Positions 40,621 to 48,962 of a DNA stretch of 64,000 bases are shown here, one piece after another. This DNA is from Streptomyces liliiviolaceus. GTDB taxonomy: Bacteria; Actinomycetota; Actinomycetes; Streptomycetales; Streptomycetaceae. The notes under the pieces are model-generated. The model worked only from the letters and a program-made list of their open reading frames with translations. It made no database searches and was not told the origin of the DNA. The stretch covers positions 2,356,001 through 2,420,000 of the forward strand of contig NZ_JAGPYQ010000002.1 of assembly GCF_018070025.1 (NCBI RefSeq), read 5' to 3'. Every line of letters begins with the position of its first letter. The first letter of the stretch is position 1. The position numbers and the translations under genes are program-made.

Positions 40621-41181
40621 TTGTCGACGCACTCCTTCCTCGCCCGCCCCACCCTCACCGGGTACACCGGCATCTATGTACATTTCGACGGCCAGCCAGG
40701 CGCGAAGCTGCCTCTGCTGCTGGCCGTCTACCAGTACCGCTTCGGCCGTGACCTGGAGGCGATGACACGCCATCTCGTGGACGACGTCGCCGTCGGCTGG
40801 GACGAGCTGGGCACCGACCTTCTCGACGGCGCACCGCCGCAGACCATCGCCGCTCTGACCGGCGGCGAGCAGTGGCCCAGCCGCACACTGGACCACCTGA
40901 CCACGGCGGATGGTGCGCCACCGTCGCGGATGACGGTGACCGAGGCGACCGCTGCCGGCCAGGGCCTGGAGTGGGGGTACGTCCTGCGCCCGCAGGGCAT
41001 CGAGGTGATCCCCGCCCTGTTCCGGACGTCCGGCCCCGTCATTGCGTGGGGGACCGACCCGCTCGGCGACTTCAGCGCTTCCGCCATCAGCCGGGCTCTG
41101 ACGCCCTCTCGCGGGCCCGGACCGGTCACTTCCCGTCCCGACGGCGCAGACACCGCCACCCGCACGTCCGCCCGTCGCTGA
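40621..41181 (+). CDS. Hypothetical protein, 186 aa
   Basis: TTG 40621 follows GGAGA. The N-terminal part THSFLARPTLTGYTGIYVHFDGQPGAKLPLLLAVYQYRFGRDLEAMTRHLVDDVAVGWDELGTDLL suggests a small alpha/beta domain that may bind a ligand or partner. I have seen similar proteins in streptomycete genomes without assigned role. The C-terminus is low complexity. Confidence 0.6.
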   Translation: MSTHSFLARPTLTGYTGIYVHFDGQPGAKLPLLLAVYQYRFGRDLEAMTRHLVDDVAVGWDELGTDLLDGAPPQTIAALTGGEQWPSRTLDHLTTADGAPPSRMTVTEATAAGQGLEWGYVLRPQGIEVIPALFRTSGPVIAWGTDPLGDFSASAISRALTPSRGPGPVTSRPDGADTATRTSARR

Positions 41182-41213
41182 CCTTGCTTCCCTCTCACCA
41201 TCCGGAGCCCGCT

Positions 41214-42392
41214 CTGCCAACCCCCTCCGCCGTCATCACCCTGTGCACCAGCCGCACGCTGGGACTCGTCGTCACCACCTACGGCGAGGAGTTCCGAAAG
41301 GCCGGTGACGTCCTGCGCGACGCCGGGCTGCGCCGACTGCCCAACGGTGCATTCGTCGCGCCCCTGGCCGATACACAAACCGCTCGGGCCACCGCCAGCG
41401 CTCTGGTGCATCACGCCCACGAGCACGGTGTCACTCTCGCCACGAGCAGCCGCCCGTACCTGGGCGACATCGGCACCGAGATCGCCGCCCGCCTGCCCGG
41501 CACCTGGAGTGCCGAACTGCAGATCTACAGCCATCCCGAGTGGCAGCAGGACCTCTGGACCGGGCTGTGGTCAGCCGGGGAGATCCATCAGGCCCTGGAA
41601 GACCACCTCATCCCCTTCGCGTCGGTGCTGACCAGCGACGCCGGCACCGAGCTGCTGCTGGTCGAACGCCCCGGCCACCACAACGGCTACCTCATCGGCG
41701 CCCTCGCAGACGACACGGACCACACGCAGCACGCGCACGATGACCCCACCAGGCCGCGCAGCATCGTGCTGCCGGACGATCCCGCCCTGGCCGCCCAAGC
41801 CGTCGTGCGCACGTTCCTGCCCGCCGTGCAGCGCGCCCTGCACAACCGGAACCTCGAAACCGTCCTGGCAGCGCTGACCCGTATTCGGCGCGAACATCAG
41901 GCTCTCCAAGACATCAAAGGCTCCGGTCCTGCCCATGGTTCCGGCTCGCGCCTGATCGAGGGCATGGAAAGGGACTTCGCCGACCACGCATGGCTCTCCT
42001 TTCGCCACGTGCTGGAATACGCGCCGCCCCTGCTCGCTCGCTGCCGTCCATCCGCCACCTCCTGGCCCGAGGACTCCGCCGCACTAACACGACTGCGCGA
42101 CGCCCTCACCACCAGCCAGGACGCCTGGACCAAATGGAACGACCTGCGCGACGAGTTGCAGTCGATTGCGCAGACTCTGCCGGCCCACGAGTGGAGCCGC
42201 GTCCGCACCGAGCTCGGCATCGCCGTCCTGCCGGCCATGCAAACCTGGCTCACCGACACCCAGCCCTTCGAACGCCAGGCCCGAGCAGCAGAACCCGGCA
42301 ACCCGGGCACCCCCTCAGGCCCCAGCCCACGCCGGCTCTCCCCACGCCCCGCTCCCAGCGCCCCGCACCAAGGACCGGCAACACATCACTGA
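41214..42392 (+). CDS. Large hypothetical protein, family shared with 48963
   Basis: About 392 aa. The start is either CTG 41214 (GGAG 6 bases upstream) or TTG 41184. The N-terminal part (VITLCTSRTLGLVVTTYGEEFRKAGDVLRDAGLRRLPNGAFVAPLAD) resembles the small alpha/beta domain of the 48236 family; a second part AARLPGTWSAELQIYSHPEWQQDLWTGLW...LLLVERPGHHNGYLIGALAD resembles the 48963 product. The end is helical. So it looks like a fusion of two element-specific families; function unknown. Confidence 0.6.
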   Translation: MPTPSAVITLCTSRTLGLVVTTYGEEFRKAGDVLRDAGLRRLPNGAFVAPLADTQTARATASALVHHAHEHGVTLATSSRPYLGDIGTEIAARLPGTWSAELQIYSHPEWQQDLWTGLWSAGEIHQALEDHLIPFASVLTSDAGTELLLVERPGHHNGYLIGALADDTDHTQHAHDDPTRPRSIVLPDDPALAAQAVVRTFLPAVQRALHNRNLETVLAALTRIRREHQALQDIKGSGPAHGSGSRLIEGMERDFADHAWLSFRHVLEYAPPLLARCRPSATSWPEDSAALTRLRDALTTSQDAWTKWNDLRDELQSIAQTLPAHEWSRVRTELGIAVLPAMQTWLTDTQPFERQARAAEPGNPGTPSGPSPRRLSPRPAPSAPHQGPATHH

Positions 42393-42722
42393 GGCCGCGT
42401 AGCCAGTCGTCGACCGCCGGCTGACCGCTTCCGCGCCACCTGATGCCGTCCTCTCCCACAGGCCACGCCCGATCACCCGGCCAGCTCCTGGATGGACCGG
42501 CCGACAGCGCCCCAACCAGCCCTGAAAATCTCCGGCCTGGTGCAGCTCACTGACGCCGTCGCCCCGCCGGGCCATGACCTGAAGCACACCCTCGAACGCG
42601 CACTACCCATCCACCGCTGCGCACAGCCGTGAACGGCCGAGCATGTCGCCCTGACCCGGTTCACCACGACCACGTACGGCCACCACATCACCGCTGCCCC
42701 CTACCGCGAGGAACCCTCCCCT
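42393..42722 (+). other. Gap with one weak small ORF
   Basis: ATG 42492 to TGA 42632 encodes 46 aa (MDRPTAPQPALKISGLVQL...), with codon bias but no ribosome binding site. It may be the remnant of a helical domain gene. Nothing else is seen. Confidence 0.3.
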
Positions 42723-43154
42723 TTGGCCACCTCTTCACACTTCGCCATCGGCACCCACCCGCAGCACGGTCTCGTCGCCGCAGCCACCGACCCCGCCATC
42801 CCCCCGCAGCTGGCCCACTGGCTGCTGACACTGGAGCGGTTCCAACCCGTACCGGACACACCGGGTCTGTTCCGTCTCCCTGATCCCGAACGTGACGGCT
42901 CGCGCAGGGCCGCGCGCGCCGCACGCAACCTGCGCCACCTCGGCTACGCGGTACACACCGACTACAACCTCGCCTCTGAGGACAGCCCCCGGCCGACGCG
43001 TACGAACCTCCGGGGCCGACTGGTTCAGGCCGCCGCCCGCATGTCACCTCAGCTACGCACAGAACCCGCCGCCAAACTCTCGTCCGCGCGAGCGCTCCCG
43101 CCGAAGCCCGCTTACGCCCCCACCGTCCACCTGCACGCCACACGGTCCTGGTGA
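42723..43154 (+). CDS. Hypothetical protein of the element-specific alpha/beta family
   Basis: 143 aa from TTG 42723 with GAGGAA upstream. ATSSHFAIGTHPQHGLVAAATDPAIPPQLAHWLLTLERFQPVPDTPGLFRLPDPERDGSRRAARAARNLRHLGYAVHTDYNL matches the layout of 48236 and 49715: short beta strand, helix ending in the F-PV element, RLP block, then a helix ending GY-V-D. The C-terminal helical domain of those proteins is absent. Confidence 0.6.
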   Translation: MATSSHFAIGTHPQHGLVAAATDPAIPPQLAHWLLTLERFQPVPDTPGLFRLPDPERDGSRRAARAARNLRHLGYAVHTDYNLASEDSPRPTRTNLRGRLVQAAARMSPQLRTEPAAKLSSARALPPKPAYAPTVHLHATRSW

Positions 43155-43556
43155 CGCCCGGCACAGAACCGGTCCGTATCCCTTGAAAGGAGCGCGGCAC
43201 AGGCAAAGGCGCCAGCCCCTGGCCACGCCCCCGCACGTCTCCCTTGACCACGGGCTTTGCTGTCCCAGCCCACCCGTGCCGGACCCGCACGTCGGCAAGC
43301 CCGCCAGCACCCGCTGTTGCACGCGCACTTCGACAAGATCACCCATGACCGTTGTTGGTACACCCGGCCATCAGAGCATGCGGAAGGGCGAGTCAGGTAG
43401 CTGCGGAGCGGTGGGCCCGCCCTGGAGCCTGTCGGCAGCCAGTGCCCACCGTTCGCGGTCCAGCCACGCAGCGTTGATGTGCTGGAAGCTCCGGGCCCGC
43501 CTCGCCTTCACCCAACACCGCACCGCTTTCCCGCCACCACCGATAGGAGATCCGCC
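43155..43556. other. Gap without a convincing gene
   Basis: A short ORF at 43317-43400 (HFDKITHDRCWYTRP) has protein-like composition and may be a gene fragment. The rest shows neither good codon bias nor strong hairpins. It separates two members of the same small protein family. Confidence 0.3.
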
Positions 43557-43900
43557 TTGCCCGAAGCACCAGGAGAGCCGTTCATGGCGATCCGGCACTC
43601 CGTCACTGGCGAGGTCACCACCACCGGCTACAACGCCGCCGCGCGGCGGATCCTGCTCCAGGACGGCTTCGAAGAGGCGCCAGGCTGCGCCTGCCGAGCG
43701 ACGGCACCCGGTACGGAGCTGGCGAGTTGCTCGTCGCCGGCCACCCCCTGCACCGGGACCGAGCCCTCGGCCGGCCGGTGAGCGCCGACGGTACGCCCCG
43801 GTTGGGCCGGTCGCTGATGTCGGCACAGTCCGTGATCCGCTCCGAGAGCGGCCAGCCTCTCCTGCGCATCGCCAACCCCGCCCGCACCCGCACCTGTTGA
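43557..43900 (+). pseudogene. Frameshifted member of the element-specific alpha/beta family
   Basis: TTG 43557 follows AGGAGA. LPEAPGEPFMAIRHSVTGEVTTTGYNAAARRILLQDGFEEAP is followed in another frame by RLRLPSDGTRYGAGELLVAGHPLHRDRALGRPVSADG and a stop at 43900. The two parts together match the family of 42723, 48236 and 49715. The shift lies near 43680. Confidence 0.5.
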
Positions 43901-43913
43901 AGGGGCCCTCGCT

Positions 43914-45119
43914 TTGACCACGCCCGGAACGCCCACCAGTTCAGCCCGCACCAAGGCCGGCGAGCTACGGGCCAAGGTGGCCCGGCTGCTGGCCGACCGG
44001 CCGGCGGACACGCTCACCATCGGGGAGATGGCCAGGCAGCTGGGCCACTCCCACGGCGCCGTCCGTAACGCCGCCCTCACTCTGGTGCTACGCGGCGAGG
44101 CCGACCAAGGCGGAACCGGGCAACCGGAGTTCCGCGCGAACGCGAAGACCGCCGCAGCCGCGCAGAGCGCTGTGATCAGCCCACCGGGCACCCACTCTCC
44201 CCGCGCCCAGGCGGCCACGGCCCGCACGACCATTACCGCAGCAGCCACGCCCAGGCAGACCGGCCCGATCCGCCGCGCGGGGGGCCAGCTCTACCACCCC
44301 CGGGAGCTGGCCGATCTGCCCGACGTCGAGGCGCTGAATCGCCTGCGCGACGCCGACGTGCCGGTGCTGCTCTACGGCCCTCCGGGCACCGGCAAGACGA
44401 GTCTGGTCGAGGCGGCGTTCGAGGACCTGCTCACCGTCGCCGGCGACGGTGACACCACGGTCGGCGACTTGATCGGCGAGTACACGCAAGCCGACAGCGG
44501 AGGCTACGTCTTCCAGTACGGTCCGCTGGTCACCGCGATGACCGAGGGCCGCGCCCTGCTGATCGACGATGCCACCTTGATCTCACCGAAGGTCCTGGCG
44601 GCGCTGTATCCCGCGATGGACGGGCGCAGGCAGATCCAGGTCAAGGCCCACAAGGGCGAGACCATCAAGGCCGAGCCGGGCTTCTACGTGGTGGCGGGCC
44701 ACAATCCCGGCGTCCACGGCGCGGTGCTGACGGAGGCGCTCGCGAGCCGGTTCAGCGTGCAGATCCAGATCGGCACGGACTATGACCTCGCCCTGGCCTT
44801 GAGGATCGATCCACGGGTGGTTCGGGTCGCCCGAAACCTCGCCCACCAGGTCGAACTCGGCGAGCTGGGCTGGGCCCCCCAACTGCGGGAACTGCTCAGC
44901 TACCAGAAGACCGAAGCCGTCCTCGGCACCAACGCCGCGCTCGCGAACCTGGTAGGCATCGCTCCTGTGGAGGATCGCGACACCGTCGCCGCCGCCGTCA
45001 TCAAGGCTGCCGGCGTCAAGAAGATCGCGCCCCTCACCCTTGGCAAGCAGCTCCCCGTCTCAGCCGCCCGGCAGCCCCCGGGCAGCACCGGCTCCGCACA
45101 CCGGGGCCACGCGCGATGA
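43914..45119 (+). CDS. MoxR/NorQ-type AAA ATPase with N-terminal HTH-like domain
   Basis: 401 aa. Residues 12-65 (AGELRAKVARLLADRPADTLTIGEMARQLGHSHGAVRNAALTLVLRGEADQ) look like a winged helix. The AAA core has Walker A LLYGPPGTGKTSLVE (about 151-165), Walker B ALLIDDATLISP (about 213-224) and sensor VVAGHNPGVHGAVLTEALASRF. It is closest to the CbbQ/NorQ/MoxR group, which remodel partner proteins together with a VWA protein. That partner follows with an ATGA overlap. TTG start. A DNA-binding domain on such an ATPase is unusual. Confidence 0.8.
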   Translation: MTTPGTPTSSARTKAGELRAKVARLLADRPADTLTIGEMARQLGHSHGAVRNAALTLVLRGEADQGGTGQPEFRANAKTAAAAQSAVISPPGTHSPRAQAATARTTITAAATPRQTGPIRRAGGQLYHPRELADLPDVEALNRLRDADVPVLLYGPPGTGKTSLVEAAFEDLLTVAGDGDTTVGDLIGEYTQADSGGYVFQYGPLVTAMTEGRALLIDDATLISPKVLAALYPAMDGRRQIQVKAHKGETIKAEPGFYVVAGHNPGVHGAVLTEALASRFSVQIQIGTDYDLALALRIDPRVVRVARNLAHQVELGELGWAPQLRELLSYQKTEAVLGTNAALANLVGIAPVEDRDTVAAAVIKAAGVKKIAPLTLGKQLPVSAARQPPGSTGSAHRGHAR

Positions 45120-46915
45120 GCGCCCACCACCACGTCCAGTCCCCCGCCACCACGCCGGACGACGACGCCGACCTCGCGCGCTGGGACGACGACGGCGCCC
45201 CGCCAGCGCAACCCCGTTCCTCCCCGGCCGCGTGGCTGCGCGTGGGAGCCGAACTCGGCGACCGGCTGGTCGATCTCTCCGGCCGCCAGGACCTCCTCGT
45301 CACCTGCCGCCCCGGCACGCGCAGCGGCGCACCGGCCGCGTTCTTCCCCACGCTGGGCGAGGTCGAGTTCGACGCCCGCCTGTTCGCCCCGTTACAGCCC
45401 CACGAGATCCATCCGCGGATCGTGGGCGACGAGGAGCGGTATCCCGCCGCCTGGGGCGTGTTCGTCCACGAGGCCGCGCACGCGGCCCACTCCGTCTGGA
45501 CACAGCCTGCCGGAGCGGACCCCCGTGTCGTCGAGGCCGCGCTCCTGCTGGAGGAGAGCCGTGTCGAAGGCGCACACCTGATCACGCGGCCCACGGACCG
45601 CACGTACCTGCGCACCAGTGCCCGGACCCTGGTCATGCCCGACATCGCCCACCCCACCCTCCAGGGCATCGAGCACGCCGCCGCCGTGGCGGCCCTGGTC
45701 CTCGGCCGCCGGGACGTCGGCATCCTGGACGCCGGCGAGACCCGGGCCGTCGCCGATCTGTGCGAAAAGGTGCTGGGCGCCAACCTGCTGGCCACCCTCA
45801 CCCGCATCTGGACCGCAGCCCACCAGTGCGCCGACCACGACGCCACGACCATGCTCGCGCACGCTCAACAATGGTGCGAGGCTCTGGACACCACGGCCCC
45901 CGCCCTGCCCGTGCCGGAGAACCTCACCGATCTGCTGTCCGGCGCCGTGGGGGTCGTCATGGACAGCACGGCCGCCACCGACGCCGCCGACCTCGCGGCA
46001 CAGGTCGCAGCGGCCAACGCCGTGGCCGCGCAGTCCAAGGCGCAGGCACAGGACCGCGCCCAGCGGGCCGGCCAGCGACGCAAAGCCGCCGCCACCGCCA
46101 CGTCGGTCTTCAACACCCGTGGCACCACCGTCACCCCCGACGGCACACCGGCGCCCCACGACAACCCGGTCACCGGCACCCGCAGGCCCACCGCCGCCGA
46201 GCACAGTGCCGCCGCGCGCCTGAGCCGCGCCCTGCGCGCCGCCGCCTACCGCGAGCGGACCGAGGAGCGAGTCACCAGCCCCACCCCGCCCGGCCGCCTC
46301 AACATGCGCGCGGCCCTCGCCCGCGACGCTCAGCGCGCGGCCGGATCGGTCCCCACCGCACAACCGTTCACCCACACCCGCCGCCGGAACTCCCCCACCC
46401 CACCGCTGCGTGTGGGTATCGCCGTCGACGTCTCCGGCTCCATGCGTGCCGCCACCGCGCCCGTCGCGTCCGCTGCCTGGATCGTGGCACGCGCAGCAGC
46501 CCTGACCGACCCCGACTCCCGTACCGCCACCATCGCCTATGACATGCACCTGACCGCATTGACCCGACCCACCCACCGAGCACCGAAGCGCGTGACCTTG
46601 TTCGCCGCCAACGGCGGCGACCACAACCTCGGCGACGCCATCGACGCACTCGACCACGGCCTCGAACTCAGCCGCCCCGGCGCCGGCCGCCTCCTCGTGA
46701 TCGTCACCGACGCCCGGTACGGCAGCGACGAAACCGCTCAAGCCGTCACCCGCGTCAAGCGGCTCACGACCGCCGGCTGCGCCGTACTCCAGCTCACCCT
46801 CACCGCGAAGTCCCGCCACCTGCCGGGGACCACCTTGCTGCACCTGCCCCGGCCCTCCAGCGCTCCCGCCGCCATCGCTGCGGCGGCCACAGACGCCATC
46901 CGCAGGACACGCTGA
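45116..46915 (+). CDS. VWA-domain protein with N-terminal HExxH motif
   Basis: 599 aa. The N-terminal half carries WGVFVHEAAHAAHSVW (HExxH at about 116-120) and LLLEESRVEGAHL about 25 residues later, a zincin-like arrangement. An Ala/Gln-rich linker (about 285-420) leads to a C-terminal VWA domain with MIDAS DVSGSM near residue 437 and IVTDARYGSD near 525. As in CobT/CbbO/NorD, it should be the partner of the AAA ATPase to which it is coupled. Combination of a protease-like domain and VWA suggests ATPase-controlled processing of a target. Confidence 0.78.
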   Translation: MSAHHHVQSPATTPDDDADLARWDDDGAPPAQPRSSPAAWLRVGAELGDRLVDLSGRQDLLVTCRPGTRSGAPAAFFPTLGEVEFDARLFAPLQPHEIHPRIVGDEERYPAAWGVFVHEAAHAAHSVWTQPAGADPRVVEAALLLEESRVEGAHLITRPTDRTYLRTSARTLVMPDIAHPTLQGIEHAAAVAALVLGRRDVGILDAGETRAVADLCEKVLGANLLATLTRIWTAAHQCADHDATTMLAHAQQWCEALDTTAPALPVPENLTDLLSGAVGVVMDSTAATDAADLAAQVAAANAVAAQSKAQAQDRAQRAGQRRKAAATATSVFNTRGTTVTPDGTPAPHDNPVTGTRRPTAAEHSAAARLSRALRAAAYRERTEERVTSPTPPGRLNMRAALARDAQRAAGSVPTAQPFTHTRRRNSPTPPLRVGIAVDVSGSMRAATAPVASAAWIVARAAALTDPDSRTATIAYDMHLTALTRPTHRAPKRVTLFAANGGDHNLGDAIDALDHGLELSRPGAGRLLVIVTDARYGSDETAQAVTRVKRLTTAGCAVLQLTLTAKSRHLPGTTLLHLPRPSSAPAAIAAAATDAIRRTR

Positions 46916-46949
46916 GACGACGCGGAAGACAGAAAGCAGGAACAACCAC

Positions 46950-47447
46950 ATGACAGTGCGCACCTCCTGGACTGTCCAGCACCCGTGCGGTCACGAGGTC
47001 ACGCATGACCTGTCCGGCCGTCCCGCCGACCGCCGGGCCGGATTCGCCCGCTGGCTCGCCGGCAAGGACTGCACGGACTGCTGGAGGAGCACCCGCGGTG
47101 CCGATACGCAGTCCAAGGAGCAGTGGCTAGCCGCCAAACGCGCCGAGGAACAGCAGGCCGCCGCCGAGTGGGCCGCCCGGTTCGACATGCCGCCGCTCGA
47201 CGGGCCTGAGCGTGCCCTGGACTGGGGCGAGCGATCCCGCCACCAGTTGATGAGCGCCGCGCACGCCGTGCTCGTCATCGAGGGCTCCTGGAGCGAGACG
47301 GACTGGGCGGACCTGGAGGAGAAGGCCCGCACCGTCACCCGGGCCGGATGGTGGATCGACCAGCGTGATGCCGAAGGCACTGACCTGCTGGAACTCCTCG
47401 ATGCGACCACCGAGGCGGACCATGGCACGGAGAACCCATTTCGCTGA
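46950..47447 (+). CDS. Zinc-ribbon-like hypothetical protein, 165 aa
   Basis: Starts MTVRTSWTVQHPCGHEVTHDLSGRPADRRAGFARWLAGKDCTDCWRS: PCGHEVTHDL and CTDCW give one Cys/His pair and one CxxC, a likely zinc site. The remainder is helical and acidic (EQQAAAEWAARFDMPPLDGPERALDWGERSRHQLM). Similar proteins occur on streptomycete plasmids; role unknown. It follows the AAA/VWA pair by 34 bases and may be part of that unit. Confidence 0.65.
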   Translation: MTVRTSWTVQHPCGHEVTHDLSGRPADRRAGFARWLAGKDCTDCWRSTRGADTQSKEQWLAAKRAEEQQAAAEWAARFDMPPLDGPERALDWGERSRHQLMSAAHAVLVIEGSWSETDWADLEEKARTVTRAGWWIDQRDAEGTDLLELLDATTEADHGTENPFR

Positions 47448-47452
47448 TCGCG

Positions 47453-47504
47453 GCGGACTATAACCGGGAAACGCCGGTTAGCCAAACCGGCGTTCCTGCG
47501 GACC
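47453..47504 (+). promoter_or_regulatory. 52-bp promoter/operator-like element, copy B
   Basis: Starts GCGGACTATAACCG, contains the palindrome CGCCGGTT-N5-AACCGGCG and ends CGGACC. It matches 22232-22283 (opposite strand) at 43 of 52 positions without gaps. It begins 5 bases after the preceding stop codon and lies 42 bases before ATG 47547, so it likely controls the 47547 operon. Confidence 0.65.
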
Positions 47505-47546
47505 ATTGTTCCTCCCACCCCGGCACCGATTGCGTGGAAGGAACTC

Positions 47547-47972
47547 ATGCCAGATACCCCACCCACTTCGGCATTCGCGCCGACTCCCGACCCGCTCACC
47601 CCCGAGCGGGACATCACCCACGCCCACTTCCGGGCCGGCGACACGGTCGTCGTCCTCAAGGGGGTGGCCGGCAACGAACTGTGGGGCGACGCGATGCGTC
47701 TTGTGGCCCCGTCGTGGCACACCCCGACCGACGAGAACGGGTGGAGGCTGCGGAATGCGACCGGCGGCGCCCGCTCCTACGTGACCGCCCATCCCCGCTA
47801 CCTCGTACACCTCGCGCGCCGCTGCCCGGACTGCCTGATCTACCTGCGGGCCATGGAGGACGCGCTGCTGCCGCGGTACGCCGGCCGCAACGAACTGATC
47901 AACTGCGGCTGGTACACCACCACCGCCCTGGGCGAGTTGGTGCACATCGCTGACGTCCGGGGCGGCCGGTGA
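47547..47972 (+). CDS. Hypothetical protein, 141 aa
   Basis: AAGGAA precedes the ATG. The product has PERDITHAHFRAGDTVVVLKGVAGNELWGDAMRLVAPSW, YVTAHPRYLVHLARRCPDCLIYLRAMEDALL and RNELINCGWYTTTALGELVHIADVRGGR. A CPDC pair and INCGWY hint at a metal site. It is the first gene after the 52-bp element and ends in a GTGA overlap with a small ORF. Confidence 0.6.
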   Translation: MPDTPPTSAFAPTPDPLTPERDITHAHFRAGDTVVVLKGVAGNELWGDAMRLVAPSWHTPTDENGWRLRNATGGARSYVTAHPRYLVHLARRCPDCLIYLRAMEDALLPRYAGRNELINCGWYTTTALGELVHIADVRGGR

Positions 47973-48103
47973 TCCCCCGCCTGGACGAACGGACCCGCGT
48001 TCCGGACGAACCGCTCGCCGAGGCGCTGGGACAGACGCTCTCCTCAAGCGAGGGCCTGACGCAATACATGGTCGTTGCCTACCCGCGCCGGACCTGGAGG
48101 TGA
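47969..48103 (+). CDS. Small ORF, 44 aa, coupled (first half)
   Basis: GTG 47969 overlaps the preceding stop (GTGA). The peptide begins VIPRLDERTRVPDEPLAEALG. It ends with a GTGA overlap at 48100. The next small ORF continues the same coding character, so the two could be halves of one 84-residue protein separated by a one-base deletion near 48085. Confidence 0.4.
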   Translation: MIPRLDERTRVPDEPLAEALGQTLSSSEGLTQYMVVAYPRRTWR

Positions 48104-48222
48104 TCGCCCGCCGCCTTCACCTCATTGGGCAGGACCTGGACAGCATCGCGGCCCACCTGCTCCAGCCCCGGGGCGCCGCCACCCCGACCACCGCCCGGCA
48201 TACCACGCACCGATCTTCGTGA
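48100..48222 (+). CDS. Small ORF, 40 aa, coupled (second half)
   Basis: GTG 48100 overlaps the previous stop. It encodes VIARRLHLIGQDLDSIAAHLL and a Thr/Arg tail. If fused in frame with the preceding ORF, the join would read YPRPDLEVIARRLHL. Either two coupled peptides or one frameshifted gene. Confidence 0.35.
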   Translation: MIARRLHLIGQDLDSIAAHLLQPRGAATPTTARHTTHRSS

Positions 48223-48235
48223 GGGACGTTCCTCC

Positions 48236-48937
48236 TTGCCTCGTACCAGCCGATACCTCGCCATCCGCCGCGACCCGCACTCGAACGAACTCCTCGCCCG
48301 GGGCGGGGACTCCGAGGCGTACAGCATCCTTCAGCGTGCGGGATTCATCCCCGTCGTGCGTCTGCACGAGACCTACCACCGGGTCCCCACCGGCCTGGCC
48401 GACGCCGACGCGTCGTCACTCGCCATCAACGCCGTCGCCCGCCTGCGAGCAGTGGGATACCTCGTCGACTGCGACTCAGGTTTCGAGACCGACGCCCGTC
48501 CGGCCAGTTTCCTGCCGCTCGGCGCTTCCGTCGCCCACCTCGCCGAGCGTCTTCGCGACGCCACCACCACGGATGAGGCGGCCGACGTGCTGACCGAACT
48601 GACGGCCTCCCACGACGGCATCCTCACTGCGCTGCAGGAAGTACTCACCGCCACAGCCGAGTTCCACGACGGTCTCGGCCAGCCCGCCGATCCGCACACC
48701 GCCCGGCGGCTGCGCTACCTCGCCGACGAGTACCTCGACGTCATCCGCACCGACCTGATCCACACCCGCAACGCACTCGCCGACCGGCACTGTCCGCATC
48801 CCGGCCGCAGCGCCTGTACCGAGAAGGTCCCTGCCACCGAACACGAGCGATCCGCTGTGTGCACCTGCCCGCCTGCAGCCTCGCCGCGCACGCTCCCGGC
48901 CCCGCCGCCCCCGGGCGCCGCCGGACTCCACCGCTGA
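48236..48937 (+). CDS. Element-specific alpha/beta family protein with helical domain
   Basis: 233 aa from TTG 48236, SD AGGGA. The N-terminal domain (YLAIRRDPHSNELLARGGDSEAYSILQRAGFIPVVRLHETYHRVPTGL...INAVARLRAVGYLVDCDSGF) is shared with 42723, 43557 and 49715. The C-terminal half (LAERLRDATTTDEAADVLTELTASHDGILTALQEVLTATAEFHDGLG...LADEYLDVIRTDLIHTRNALAD) is a helical bundle shared with 49715. Function unknown; repeated paralogues suggest a variable structural or regulatory role. Confidence 0.65.
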   Translation: MPRTSRYLAIRRDPHSNELLARGGDSEAYSILQRAGFIPVVRLHETYHRVPTGLADADASSLAINAVARLRAVGYLVDCDSGFETDARPASFLPLGASVAHLAERLRDATTTDEAADVLTELTASHDGILTALQEVLTATAEFHDGLGQPADPHTARRLRYLADEYLDVIRTDLIHTRNALADRHCPHPGRSACTEKVPATEHERSAVCTCPPAASPRTLPAPPPPGAAGLHR

Positions 48938-48962
48938 CCCCACCTCCTCGACCAAGGACACC

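Noticed and set aside
45392..46963. A 523-codon minus-strand frame opposite the VWA gene
   Set aside because: Composition is Gly/Val-rich without motifs, whereas the plus strand has MIDAS and HExxH motifs and coupling to the AAA gene.
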